In this document: positions 33,016 to 41,963 of the stretch, piece by piece
Position numbering within the stretch: position 1 is the first letter of the stretch
Layout: each line of letters opens with the position of its first letter
From: JAJXWB01 sp965246795
Lineage (GTDB): Bacteria > Pseudomonadota > Alphaproteobacteria > Rhizobiales > Beijerinckiaceae
NCBI GenBank assembly: GCA_965246795.1
Contig: CBDFFN010000013.1
Location: 372,001-436,000 of the forward strand
Length of the DNA stretch: 64,000 nt
Direction: 5' to 3'
The notes under the pieces: model-generated
Databases searched by the model: none
Told to the model about the DNA's origin: nothing
Seen by the model: only the letters and a program-made list of their open reading frames with translations
Translations under genes and position numbers: made by a program

Positions 33016-34641
33016 CTAAGCGGTCGCCACGTCGCGGAGAAAGCGCTCGATCTGTTCGTTGAGCGCGCGGCTCTGGCCGGCGACATCGCTCGCCGCCTGA
33101 TAGACCTGCGCCGCCGACTGGTCGGTTTCGGCCACAGCAGCATTTAATCCCGACATATTGTCCGACACCGCGGATGTGCCACGCGCCGCCTCAGTGACGC
33201 CGCGCGCAATCTCGCTTGTCGCCGCAGCCTGCTCTTCGACTGCCACTGCGATGCTGGTAGTGAAAGATTCCGCCGACGTCATCGTTTCCGCGATCGTCGC
33301 AATGGCCGTGACGGCATCCTGCGACGCGCTTTGGATCGCCGCCACATGTTCGCCGATCCGGTCGGTGGCATGCGCCGTCTGCGCGGCGAGCGCCTTAACC
33401 TCCTGCGCGACGACAGCGAAGCCGCGACCCGCAGAGCCTGCACGGGCCGCCTCGATGGTCGCGTTCAGTGCCAGAAGGTTCGTCTGCGCGGCGATAGCTT
33501 GAATCAGGCCGACGATTTCGCCGATCGAGTCGGCTTTGGCAGCAAGACCCGTGATATTCGCGGACGTCCGGTGTGTCGCTCGCGCGGCCGACTGAACTTG
33601 TTCGCGAGCGCGGCCGACCTGCATCTCGATTTCAGAAATCGAGTGGAACAGCTCTTCCGAGGCCTGCGCCACCGCCTTGACGTTGCTTGAGGCTTCCATC
33701 GTGTTCGTTGATGCGAGGTCCGCGCGCGTTTTGCTCTGGCGCGCGATATCGGAAAGCGAATCTGCCGCCAGCGTCATCTGCTCGGTATGCGCATGCACTT
33801 CGCGAAGCGAATCGCGCACCGTCGAGCGGAAGGACACGATCAGCGATTCCAGCTCGCGACGACGGCTGTCGCCCTGCCGACGTCCCGTCTCCGCCGCGTT
33901 CTCAAGCGCGTGGCGTTCGCCGAGCGTCCGCTTGAAGACGGCAATGGCGCGGGCCATGCGACCGATTTCGTCCTGTCGCACCAGACCGTCGAGCTGCACG
34001 TCGAGATCGCCTGATACCAGCCGATTCATCGCGCCAGTCAGCGCACTCAGCGGGGCGACGATGCGGCCGACGGCGAAGAACAGCAGCAGCGCGAGACTAG
34101 CAATGATCGCGAGGCCGCCGGCGAGGAGATAAAGTCCCTCGCGGATCGCTGTCTCCATGAGATCGTCTTCGTTGTAGCGGGCTAGAAGCGTGACGCCCTT
34201 GATGCCAAGTGGTTCGCGCAGCAAACGTCCACGTCCCGGATCGGATGTTTCGGCGACCTGCACCGGGCGGAGCGGTGTCTCGCCGTTGCGCTGCACTGCG
34301 ACGGCCACTGCATTGTCCGCGACGATCGCTGCGGCGGAAAATGCTCCGTCGGCGAGAAGGCCCGCCATGATGCGCCGCGCGCCATCCTTATCGCCGCGCG
34401 AAAGCGCATCGCCGAGCGCCGGCGCGATGATGCCGAGATAGGAATCGGTGCGCAGTGCGAGATCCGCCCGCGCGCGCTTCCAGTTGTAGAAGGCCGCGCC
34501 GATCGCGCTGACGAAGACGATAACGGCCACCATTCCGACGATCGACATAGTGACGCGATTCTGGATCGTGCCGGCGCGCTCTTTTTCGGCGGAAAGCGGC
34601 GCCAATTCGGTCGCGGGTTCGAACGCAACGTCCGCGCGCAT
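33016..34641 (-). CDS. Methyl-accepting chemotaxis protein
   Basis: The 541-residue chemoreceptor has an N-terminal helix (VTMSIVGMVAVIVFVSAIGA, about residues 31-50), a short periplasmic domain of about 115 residues, a second helix near 165-190 (LLAGGLAIIASLALLLFFAV), a HAMP domain (VAPLSALTGAMNRLVSGDLD) and a coiled-coil signalling tip QTNLLALNATIEAARAGSAG followed by RGFAVVAQEVKALA. These show a standard transmembrane MCP that talks to CheA/CheW. The ligand is unknown. No che genes adjoin, so it is an orphan receptor. Confidence 0.94.
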   Translation of the reverse strand: MRADVAFEPATELAPLSAEKERAGTIQNRVTMSIVGMVAVIVFVSAIGAAFYNWKRARADLALRTDSYLGIIAPALGDALSRGDKDGARRIMAGLLADGAFSAAAIVADNAVAVAVQRNGETPLRPVQVAETSDPGRGRLLREPLGIKGVTLLARYNEDDLMETAIREGLYLLAGGLAIIASLALLLFFAVGRIVAPLSALTGAMNRLVSGDLDVQLDGLVRQDEIGRMARAIAVFKRTLGERHALENAAETGRRQGDSRRRELESLIVSFRSTVRDSLREVHAHTEQMTLAADSLSDIARQSKTRADLASTNTMEASSNVKAVAQASEELFHSISEIEMQVGRAREQVQSAARATHRTSANITGLAAKADSIGEIVGLIQAIAAQTNLLALNATIEAARAGSAGRGFAVVAQEVKALAAQTAHATDRIGEHVAAIQSASQDAVTAIATIAETMTSAESFTTSIAVAVEEQAAATSEIARGVTEAARGTSAVSDNMSGLNAAVAETDQSAAQVYQAASDVAGQSRALNEQIERFLRDVATA

Positions 34642-34699
34642 GATGGGATTCCGGTCGGGAGAACAGAACGCAGCGTTGCCTAATGCGGTTACCGCGACC

Positions 34700-35521
34700 T
34701 TAAGGAACAGTGCGTAGCGCCGCGCCGCTCCGCTCTAGAAGCGCTGGCCAACGGTCCGAAAGCAGAAAACAAAGCTCGTTTTCGCGTGCCGTCGTGACGG
34801 GATCGAGCGTGCGGAGCGACTCGTCGACATGACCGGGGTGGCACATCACGAGATGGCTTTTACCGGGCGCGGCGAGAAATTTCGCAAAAGCTGGCTCGGG
34901 ATCGGCGACCGGATCGAATGCCGAGAAGCCGGCAAAGCCGTCGTTGAGGGGAAAGCCCGTGGACTGAGCGGCATTGCCAAACCCACGCGCAAGCAGCGCA
35001 ACAGAAAGCGCCTTGCCGATGCAGGGACGGCGGATGATGCGAAGGAACTGTTCGCCGCTGTCGCGGACCGGCACGCCGGCAAGCCCGGCCTCGCGCAGCG
35101 ATTGAAACAGCGCCTCGCGCACGCCGCGAAGCACGTGGACATGCTGATGACCGTCGACATGCGCCGGCGCGTGGCCGGTGGCTTCCACAAATGCCGCGAT
35201 CTGGCGGGAGAATTCGGCTGATATCTCGTCCTGTGGTGGGTTCGCGTTCCGCACAATTTGCCCGATGGCAGGAAAGCGCCCGCCCGGCGCGACACGCGGC
35301 ATTTCGCCGAGCGGTGCACCGAGCGTCAAATTGAAGTGCAGACCCAACTGCGCCGGCGGCGCGGCGTCGCGCCAGGCTTCTGCGGCGCGCGGCCAGTCCG
35401 GCATCGATGTCATCGCCGAGGCGGCATTGATGCGCCCGGCGACGGCCGCTTCGAGGATGCCGCGACTGACACCGTCGGTCATCCCGTAATCGTCGGCGCA
35501 TAAAGTGAAGAGCAGTGGCAT
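34700..35521 (-). CDS. ChbG/YdjC/HpnK-family carbohydrate deacetylase
   Basis: The family removes acetyl groups from sugars such as chitobiose, and NaxD of Francisella deacetylates undecaprenyl-phosphate N-acetylgalactosamine. The 273-residue protein starts MPLLFTLCADDYGMTDGVSR with the metal-binding DDYG, then GLHFNLTLG and HVDGHQHVHVLRG with the His ligands and general base positions, and VMCHPGHVDE near the end. The ATG at 35519-35521 is the only family-like start. It is divergent from a lipid-linked glycosyltransferase 72 bases away, which suggests that its substrate is a polyprenyl-phosphate sugar. Confidence 0.88.
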   Translation of the reverse strand: MPLLFTLCADDYGMTDGVSRGILEAAVAGRINAASAMTSMPDWPRAAEAWRDAAPPAQLGLHFNLTLGAPLGEMPRVAPGGRFPAIGQIVRNANPPQDEISAEFSRQIAAFVEATGHAPAHVDGHQHVHVLRGVREALFQSLREAGLAGVPVRDSGEQFLRIIRRPCIGKALSVALLARGFGNAAQSTGFPLNDGFAGFSAFDPVADPEPAFAKFLAAPGKSHLVMCHPGHVDESLRTLDPVTTARENELCFLLSDRWPALLERSGAALRTVP

Positions 35522-35593
35522 CGCGGACGCGTAGCGCGATGCGCGTAGGCCGGCAACGTTTCGTAAGGGCCGCGAACACGTTACAAAGCGGCG

Positions 35594-36589
35594 ATGGCGA
35601 ATGGATCGAACATTGTGGAAACGGCGCTGGCGCATCCCGAACTCAGCGTCGTGGTGCCCGTTTTTAACGAGGCGGAAAATCTCGAGCCGCTGCTGCGCCG
35701 CCTTTTGCCGACGCTCGACGCCTGCGTCGCGTCCTGGCAGATCGTGTTCGTCGACGACGGCTCGAGCGACGACACGCTCGCGCGATTGGCAGCGCTGCAC
35801 GACCGCGATTCCCGTATCGAAGCCGTTTCCTTCTCGCGCAATTTCGGCAAGGAAATCGCAATCGCCGCCGGGCTCGATCATGCACGCGGGCAGGCCGCTG
35901 TCATCATGGACGCCGACCTGCAGCATCCACCGGAGACGATCGCCGAATTTGTGACGCGCTGGCGTGAAGGTTTCAAGAACGTCTTCGGTCAGCGTCGCAC
36001 GCGCGCCACCGACACTGCGCTGCGGCGACTGCTATCGCATCGCTTCTACCGTTTGTTCGACCGCTTTGGCGAAACCGCGCTGCCGCAGGGTGCCGGCGAT
36101 TTTCGCCTGCTGGACCGGCAAGCGATCGATGCACTCGGGCGCATGCGGGAGCGCGCGCGCTTCACGAAGGGCCTCTATGCCTGGATCGGCTTTCGCACCA
36201 TCGGCGTGCCCTTCGATGTCGAGGAACGCGCGTCCGGCACGTCGAAATTCAGCTATCGCAAGCTGACGCGTTTTGCGCTCGACGGCATTATGTCTTTTTC
36301 GACGATGCCGCTGAAGGTCTGGACCGTCGTCGGCGTCGCCATTTCGGTCGTCGCCTTGTTCACCGCGCTCTACTTCCTCGTCGAAACGATCACGCGCGGC
36401 GTAGATGTGCCGGGTTATGCGTCGCTCATCGTCTCTGTGATGTTCTTCGCCGGCGTCCAACTGCTGTCGCTCGGCGTGCTCGGCGAATATATCGGTCGCA
36501 TCTTTGCGGAGGTGAAGAAGCGACCGCTCTACATCGTCGCCGAAACCTTTGGCGCACGTGAGAGCGGCGGGACGTCGCTGGAAAAATGA
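35594..36589 (+). CDS. Polyprenyl-phosphate glycosyltransferase (GT2, GtrB/ArnC/DPM1-like)
   Basis: The 331-residue protein has GT2 motifs LSVVVPVFNEAENL, IVFVDDGSSDDTL and VIMDADLQHPPET (DxD-like), then the GtrB-type segment RERARFTKGLYAWIGFRTIG, and two C-terminal membrane helices (VVGVAISVVALFTALYFLV and LIVSVMFFAGVQLLSLGVLG). Such enzymes load a sugar from a nucleotide donor onto undecaprenyl phosphate at the inner membrane. Its stop overlaps the murJ start by 4 bases, so the two are coupled. Together with the facing deacetylase, a lipid-linked amino sugar is a fair guess. Confidence 0.92.
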   Translation: MANGSNIVETALAHPELSVVVPVFNEAENLEPLLRRLLPTLDACVASWQIVFVDDGSSDDTLARLAALHDRDSRIEAVSFSRNFGKEIAIAAGLDHARGQAAVIMDADLQHPPETIAEFVTRWREGFKNVFGQRRTRATDTALRRLLSHRFYRLFDRFGETALPQGAGDFRLLDRQAIDALGRMRERARFTKGLYAWIGFRTIGVPFDVEERASGTSKFSYRKLTRFALDGIMSFSTMPLKVWTVVGVAISVVALFTALYFLVETITRGVDVPGYASLIVSVMFFAGVQLLSLGVLGEYIGRIFAEVKKRPLYIVAETFGARESGGTSLEK

Positions 36590-38148
36590 TCCGCAGCATT
36601 CTGTCGGTCGGCGGCTTCACGCTTCTTTCGCGCGCAACGGGCTTCGCGCGCGACGTTCTGCTGGGCGCGGTGCTAGGCGCGGGCGCCGCGACCGACGCCT
36701 TTGTCATCGCATTCCGCCTGCCGAACCATTTCCGCGCCATCTTCGGCGAAGGCGCTTTCAACGCGGCCTATGTGCCCGCTTATGCAGGCGCTTTGGAGCG
36801 CGAAGGCGCTGCAAATGCGCACCGCTTCGGGTCGAACATTCTGACCCTGCTGCTCTTGTCGCAGATCGTCGTTCTCGCGCTTGCCTGGGCGTTCACGCCG
36901 CAGCTTGTGGAATTCCTTGCGCCAGGCTTTCGCGACGATCCGGAAAAGTTCGCGCTCGCAGTGACGCTCACGCGCATCACCTTCCCCTATCTGCTCTGCA
37001 TTACGCTCGTCACGCTGATGACGGGCACGCTCAACGCACACGGCCGCTACGCCGCCGGCGCCTTTGCGCCCGTGCTTCTCAATGCCGCGATGATTGTCGC
37101 GCTCGCCTGCGCATTTCTGTTTCCGTCCGCCGCTTATGCTGCAAGTTACGGCGTGCTGGTATCGGGCGTGCTCCAACTCCTGCTACTCGTCGTCGCCTCG
37201 GCGCGCGCCGGTACGCTGGAGCGGCTTGTCTGGCCGAAATTCGATATTGTTGTGCGGCGTTTCTTTCGCGCACTCGGACCCGCTATCATCGGATCGGCCG
37301 GCGTGCAGATCGCGCTTTTCGCCGACACGATCATCGGATCGCTGCTGCCGACGGGCGGCGTGTCGTCGCTTTACTATGCCGATCGCCTCTATCAATTGCC
37401 GATCGGTGTCGTCGGTCTCGCGGCAGGCACGGTGCTCCTGCCGATGATGAGTCGCGCCTTCGCCGGCGATAATCCTGACGCCGCCTATCGCGCACAGAAC
37501 CAGACGATGGCGCTCTCGCTCGTGCTTTCCGTCCCCTGCTTCGTCGCGTTTCTCGTCATCCCCGATCTGCTCGTACGCGCCGCGTTTTTACGCGGGAAGT
37601 TTACCGCAGCCGATGCCGATGCGGCGGCCCGCGTGCTGGCCGCCTATGCTGCGGGCCTTCTGCCGATCGTACTCATTGCGTCTGCGCGCGCGTCGTTTCA
37701 GGCTCGCGGCAATACGTCGACGCCGATGCTGATCGCGCTCGTTGCCATTGCCTTTAACGTGGCGATCAAGATCGCTCTGTTCCGCTCGCTCGGTGCCGCC
37801 GGGCTTGCCGCAGCGACGGCCGTCGGCGCGTGGATCAACATTCTTGGCCTTCTCGCGCTTGCGTGGCGCGACGGATCGTTCCGGCCGAGCGCCGTGTTCG
37901 GCAAGATCGCCGCGGCGACTGCGTTGGCCGGCATCGCACTCGCGCTGGTCCTCGTCTTCGGGCAAGCGGCCGCGCTGACTGCCTTCGCATCGACAGGCGC
38001 GATGGCGGATGTCGCGGCCGTCGTTGTGCTGGGTATCTCTGGCATAGTCGTCTATGGCAGCGCGCTGCTGATCGCGCTCCTTGTGTTCGGCGTCGATCTT
38101 TCGGTCTTACGTCCGAAGCGGCGCATTCGCACGAAAGACGATTTATGA
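36586..38148 (+). CDS. murJ: Lipid II flippase MurJ
   Basis: MurJ moves lipid II to the periplasmic face of the inner membrane for peptidoglycan synthesis. The 520-residue polytopic protein begins SILSVGGFTLLSRATGFARD, including the conserved Arg of the first helix, followed by FRLPNHFRAIFGEGAFNAAY, both family signatures, and has about 14 hydrophobic segments. RGKFTAADADAAARVLAAYA in the second half also fits. It overlaps both neighbours by 4 bases (ATGA at each end), forming a GT2-murJ-HAD run. Confidence 0.95.
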   Translation: MIRSILSVGGFTLLSRATGFARDVLLGAVLGAGAATDAFVIAFRLPNHFRAIFGEGAFNAAYVPAYAGALEREGAANAHRFGSNILTLLLLSQIVVLALAWAFTPQLVEFLAPGFRDDPEKFALAVTLTRITFPYLLCITLVTLMTGTLNAHGRYAAGAFAPVLLNAAMIVALACAFLFPSAAYAASYGVLVSGVLQLLLLVVASARAGTLERLVWPKFDIVVRRFFRALGPAIIGSAGVQIALFADTIIGSLLPTGGVSSLYYADRLYQLPIGVVGLAAGTVLLPMMSRAFAGDNPDAAYRAQNQTMALSLVLSVPCFVAFLVIPDLLVRAAFLRGKFTAADADAAARVLAAYAAGLLPIVLIASARASFQARGNTSTPMLIALVAIAFNVAIKIALFRSLGAAGLAAATAVGAWINILGLLALAWRDGSFRPSAVFGKIAAATALAGIALALVLVFGQAAALTAFASTGAMADVAAVVVLGISGIVVYGSALLIALLVFGVDLSVLRPKRRIRTKDDL

Positions 38149-38804
38149 CGTCGGTCTATGTCTTCGATGCCTACGGCACGCTGTTCGACGTGCATTCCGC
38201 GGTCGGTCGTTTGCGTGATCGCGTCGGGCCGCAGGCCGAAAAGCTGTCCGACATCTGGCGAACGAAACAGCTAGAATACAGCTGGATTCGCACGATGGCT
38301 GGCGCCTATCGCGACTTTGCTGCGCTAACGACGGAAGCGCTCGACTACGCTGCCGCGCGCTGCGATGTGACGCTCGATGCCGCGCTACGCGCCGATCTTC
38401 TCGTGGCCTACGAGCGGCTTGATGCCTTCCCGGAGGTGAAGCCGACGCTCGCACGCTTGCGCGAAAACGGTGCACGGCTCGCCATTCTCTCGAACGGCAC
38501 GCCAAAGATGTTGGCGTCTGCGATCGAACATGCTGGCCTCGAAGGCATCTTTGAGCACGTGCTGTCGATCGACGGCCTGCGGCAATACAAGACCGTGCCA
38601 GCAGCTTACCGCCTCGTCGAGGATGCGATGAACGTCCGGCCGGGCGACGTGTCGTTCCAGTCGTCGAACCGCTGGGATGTCGCGGGTGCAACGCGTTACG
38701 GTTTTCGCTGCGTCTGGATCAACCGCGCCGGCATGCCGGACGAATATGCGGATATGGCGCCGGTGCGTGTGTTGCGATCGCTGGTGGGCCTGATCGAGGG
38801 CTGA
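38145..38804 (+). CDS. Haloacid dehalogenase type II
   Basis: The 219-residue protein matches L-2-haloacid dehalogenases: VFDAYGTLFDVHSAV with nucleophile Asp8, LSNGTPKML (Ser/Asn motif II), YKTVPAAYRLV (motif III Lys) and SFQSSNRWDVAGATRYGF (motif IV). The family hydrolyses 2-haloacids to 2-hydroxyacids with inversion. The start ATG overlaps the murJ stop, but no functional link with peptidoglycan export is known; the coupling may simply be compaction. It converges with the next gene, 3 bases apart. Confidence 0.93.
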   Translation: MTSVYVFDAYGTLFDVHSAVGRLRDRVGPQAEKLSDIWRTKQLEYSWIRTMAGAYRDFAALTTEALDYAAARCDVTLDAALRADLLVAYERLDAFPEVKPTLARLRENGARLAILSNGTPKMLASAIEHAGLEGIFEHVLSIDGLRQYKTVPAAYRLVEDAMNVRPGDVSFQSSNRWDVAGATRYGFRCVWINRAGMPDEYADMAPVRVLRSLVGLIEG

Positions 38805-38807
38805 CCC

Positions 38808-39206
38808 TCAGATCATCGCCGACAGGCCCGGCACACTCGACGCGATCTGGCCAAGTCGCTCTTCGCCGACCTTGTCCTTCGCGTACTGGAAAATCTCTTT
38901 GCCGGTCGATTGCATCTGGCCCATGTCGAGCCCGGCGCCGGACAGTTTGCTTGCGAGTCCCATCAGGCCGCCCGTCCCACCCATCATGCCGCCGAGCGCG
39001 CCCATCAGCCCGCCGCCACCACCAGCCGGCTCTTCGCCGTGTTCGGCGACCGCCGCATCCGCACCAGGAATCGAACGGATGAGGTCACCGACCGGACCTT
39101 CGGGCGCATGCGCCTTGAGGAAGCCGAGGATCATGCCGACCGCCTGACGCGCCGTCGCTTCGTCGAGACCCGTTGCCGCCGTGATCCGCTGGATGAGTTC
39201 GTCCAT
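38808..39206 (-). CDS. DUF2267-like protein with Gly/Met-rich core (132 aa)
   Basis: The N-terminal part (MDELIQRITAATGLDEATAR, then QAVGMILGFLKAHAPEG) looks like the helical repeat of DUF2267/DUF2780-type proteins. The middle is a Gly/Met-rich hydrophobic stretch (GGGGGLMGALGGMMGGTGG), and the end is a helical domain with STGKEIFQYAKDKVGEERLG. The closest recalled style is DUF2780/YidB-like proteins of unknown function. No signal peptide. It lies alone, convergent with the HAD gene. Confidence 0.75.
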   Translation of the reverse strand: MDELIQRITAATGLDEATARQAVGMILGFLKAHAPEGPVGDLIRSIPGADAAVAEHGEEPAGGGGGLMGALGGMMGGTGGLMGLASKLSGAGLDMGQMQSTGKEIFQYAKDKVGEERLGQIASSVPGLSAMI

Positions 39207-39327
39207 CGTCGTTTCCCTCAAAAGACGGCGGCATGTTTGTCGCGACCTCCTGGCAAAGGCAAGCGCGCGATGGCCGCACGCCGGGCGATGCCTTAAGGTC
39301 GTCCCCGAATCCGCGCGAGCCATCTAC

Positions 39328-41052
39328 ATGAGCGATGATCCCGATGCCGTCCCCGGCCGGCTGCTGATCGGCAAGAGCCCGCGCGACTGGCAATATCTCG
39401 AACTGCCGCTCGGCAATCGCCACGGTCTCGTCACTGGCGCCACCGGCACCGGCAAGACCGTCACATTGCAGCGCCTCGCCGAAGGCTACTCACGCGCAGG
39501 TACGTCGGTTTTTACGGCCGATATCAAGGGCGACCTGGCGGGCATCTCCCAACCCGGCGATGCAAAGCCCGCCTTTGCGGCACGCGCGAAAGAACTCGGC
39601 CTGACGTTGAAGTCCGAGCAATTCCCGGTCGTCTTCTGGGACTTGTTTGGCGAACAGGGCCATCCGATCCGCGCCACCGTCGAAAAGATGGGGCCGTTAC
39701 TGCTGTCGCAACTGCTCGATCTCAACGACACGCAGGAAGGCGTGTTGAACATCGTGTTCCGCTACGCCGCAGACCGTAAACAGCCGCTCGTCACGCTCGA
39801 CGATCTGCGTGACCGCCTCGCCGAAGTTGTCGCGAACGCCAGCGAGCTCGCGACGCGCTACGGCAATGTCGCCACTGCGAGTGTCGGTGCGATCCAACGA
39901 CAATTGCTGGTGATCGAAAACCAGGGCGGCCGGAATTTCTTCGGCGGACAATATTTCGAGATCGATGATCTGCTTGAGGCCGAACAGGGCCGCGGTATGA
40001 TTCACGTTCTCGCTGCCGACAAGCTCATGCGTTCGCCGCGTCTCTACGCGATGTTCCTGTTGTGGCTGCTGTCGGAATTGTTCGAGGCTTTGCCCGAGGT
40101 CGGCGATCCCGATCATCCGAAGCTGGTGTTCTTCTTCGACGAGGCGCATCTGCTGTTCGACACTGCGCCGAAGGCGCTGTTGGAATCGATCGAGCAGATC
40201 GTGCGGCTCGTGCGCTCGAAAGGCGTCGGCGTCTATTTCGTGACGCAGAACCCACTCGATGTGCCCGATACGGTGCTCGGCCAGCTCGGCAACCGCGTGC
40301 AGCATGCGTTGCGTGCCTTCACGCCGCGCGACCAGAAGGCTGTGAAGGCCGCCGCCGACACATTTCGACAGAACCCGGCTTTCGATACGTCGAAGGTCAT
40401 CACCGAACTCAATGTTGGTGAAGCGCTCGTGTCGATGCTCGACCGCAAGGGTGCGCCTAATATCGTAGAACGTACACTGGTCGCGCCGCCCGCGTCGCGC
40501 GTAGGACCAATCACGCCAGCCGAACGCAAGGCCGTGATCGCGGCGAGCCCGTTCCTTGGCAAATACGAAACACCGGAAGCGCCCGCGGTGGCATCTGCAC
40601 CTGTGCCGCAGCCATCACAAAATGTTGCGGCCACGCCGCCCGTATCACCGTGGGGCCATGCGCCTGGCCAGCCGCCACTCGCGCAACGTCGTTCGCCAGT
40701 TCCGCAGACCGGCGGCGGCAGTCAGCCTGCACCACCGGTCGAGGCGGATGCCGGCGGTGGTCTGCTCAGCACGATCGGTGGCGCGATCGGCGGCATGTTC
40801 CAGCGCACGCCGGGCAGTCGTCGCATGTCGACGGGCGAATTGATCACGCGATCGGTTGCGCAATCGGTTGCGCGCTCGGTCGGCACGCAGATCGCGCGCG
40901 CCGTCACGAAGAGTATTTTCGGAGGTGGCGGTCGCGGGCGTGGCATCGCCGATCTCGGCGGTGGGGACCCGGGCGGATCACGCGGACCCGTCGATGCATC
41001 GAGCATTCTCGATCGCAAGCCGTCGGGAAATCCCCTGAAGCCAGGCGGGTAG
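39328..41052 (+). CDS. yjgR: YjgR/DUF853 family HerA-like ATPase
   Basis: The 574-residue protein is an FtsK/HerA-type ATPase: Walker A GATGTGKTVTLQRLAEGYS, SVFTADIKGDLAGISQPGD, VFWDLFGEQGHPIRATVEKM, Walker B KLVFFFDEAHLLFDTAPKAL and the sensor FVTQNPLDVPDTVLGQLGNR. The order follows E. coli YjgR as I recall it. The Pro/Ala-rich linker (residues about 410-470) leads to a basic, helix-prone C-terminus with repeated 'SVAQSVARSVGTQIARAV' and a Gly-rich end. Function is unknown; no nuclease (NurA) partner is next door. Confidence 0.9.
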   Translation: MSDDPDAVPGRLLIGKSPRDWQYLELPLGNRHGLVTGATGTGKTVTLQRLAEGYSRAGTSVFTADIKGDLAGISQPGDAKPAFAARAKELGLTLKSEQFPVVFWDLFGEQGHPIRATVEKMGPLLLSQLLDLNDTQEGVLNIVFRYAADRKQPLVTLDDLRDRLAEVVANASELATRYGNVATASVGAIQRQLLVIENQGGRNFFGGQYFEIDDLLEAEQGRGMIHVLAADKLMRSPRLYAMFLLWLLSELFEALPEVGDPDHPKLVFFFDEAHLLFDTAPKALLESIEQIVRLVRSKGVGVYFVTQNPLDVPDTVLGQLGNRVQHALRAFTPRDQKAVKAAADTFRQNPAFDTSKVITELNVGEALVSMLDRKGAPNIVERTLVAPPASRVGPITPAERKAVIAASPFLGKYETPEAPAVASAPVPQPSQNVAATPPVSPWGHAPGQPPLAQRRSPVPQTGGGSQPAPPVEADAGGGLLSTIGGAIGGMFQRTPGSRRMSTGELITRSVAQSVARSVGTQIARAVTKSIFGGGGRGRGIADLGGGDPGGSRGPVDASSILDRKPSGNPLKPGG

Positions 41053-41072
41053 AGCGATAGATCCGTTCACGA

Positions 41073-41178
41073 CCTCATCCTGAGGAGCTTGCGCAGCAAG
41101 CGTCTCGAAGGATCGGCCGCTTCTCAATTTGGGGTTCATCCTTCGAGACGCGATCTTCGATCGTTCCTCAGGATGAGG
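41073..41178. repeat. Dispersed palindromic repeat, CCTCATCCTGAGGA family
   Basis: The element runs from CCTCATCCTGAGGA to TCCTCAGGATGAGG, with inner complementary blocks GCGTCTCGAAGGAT and ATCCTTCGAGACGC. It forms a long imperfect hairpin. This exact wording is a very common intergenic repeat in Bradyrhizobium-like genomes. It sits between yjgR and a convergent gene and may end both transcripts. Confidence 0.85.
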
Positions 41179-41198
41179 TGTTCGAACTCAGCAGAGCC

Positions 41199-41870
41199 CT
41201 ACGGACACACCTGCCGCGGCGGCGAGAAATCGAGCACCTCGGCACGATAGGTTTCCGCGACTTCCGAGAACGGCATCTGCTCCGCGTTGAACAACAGGGC
41301 GCGATGCTCGAAGAGCTTGTCGGGGATCGTAATAGCCGCAGCCGACACCGCGGGCGCTTCCGTCTTCATTTCCCAACCGTCCGGCAGCGGCTTCCAAAGG
41401 ATGTCGACGGAGAACGTTTGGCGAAACGGCTTGATGTCCTGCACCGCGCGACCGAAGGGCGTGTCGGTCTCTTCGAGCAGCCGGTTCATCTCCGGCGTCA
41501 GGCGCGACGGCACGTACCAATTGTCGGCCTCCGACAGCACGCGCGTGCCGCAGGCGAGTTCGACGCGGCGATATTTCAGCGGCTCGTTGACGCCGACACG
41601 CAACCGCTGCCGCTGTTCTGGCGTCGCCGGCTTCTGGACGTCGCGTGCGAGCCGCGCGCGAATGCGTGGCTCCGGCGCGAGCTTGTGATCGGCGCACCAT
41701 TTTTCGAGCGTGAAGGTCGCACTGCGCGCGCCAAGCAGATTGGCATTCAGCGTCTGCACGAGCGCCTGCGCCTCGAGTCGCGCGGTGAAATTGTCCGGCC
41801 ATGCGGATTGCGCGCGCGCGCCAGTGTCGACGATGAGAAACGCGAGGAAGCCAAAAAATATGTGACGCAT
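41199..41870 (-). CDS. Secreted protein resembling chorismate pyruvate-lyase
   Basis: The 223-residue precursor has a signal peptide (MRHIFFGFLAFLIVDTGARA, cut near AQS). The mature part contains NANLLGARSATFTLEKWCAD, LKYRRVELACGTRVLSEADN and WYVPSRLTPEMNRLLEETDTP, in an order reminiscent of the UbiC/chorismate-lyase fold, where an Arg after a CG-VLSEA-like strand and a late Glu bind substrate. That would make it an exported relative of UbiC, which is odd because chorismate is cytosolic. I hold the fold call as tentative; function is unknown. Confidence 0.65.
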   Translation of the reverse strand: MRHIFFGFLAFLIVDTGARAQSAWPDNFTARLEAQALVQTLNANLLGARSATFTLEKWCADHKLAPEPRIRARLARDVQKPATPEQRQRLRVGVNEPLKYRRVELACGTRVLSEADNWYVPSRLTPEMNRLLEETDTPFGRAVQDIKPFRQTFSVDILWKPLPDGWEMKTEAPAVSAAAITIPDKLFEHRALLFNAEQMPFSEVAETYRAEVLDFSPPRQVCP

Positions 41871-41963
41871 GGCGATACCTACCGAGACGGGGCAATGTCT
41901 GACAAGATGCGGGCCAAGGTCTGACAAGCTGCGAGCCATTTCCGGCTCCGCCACGGGTGCGCG

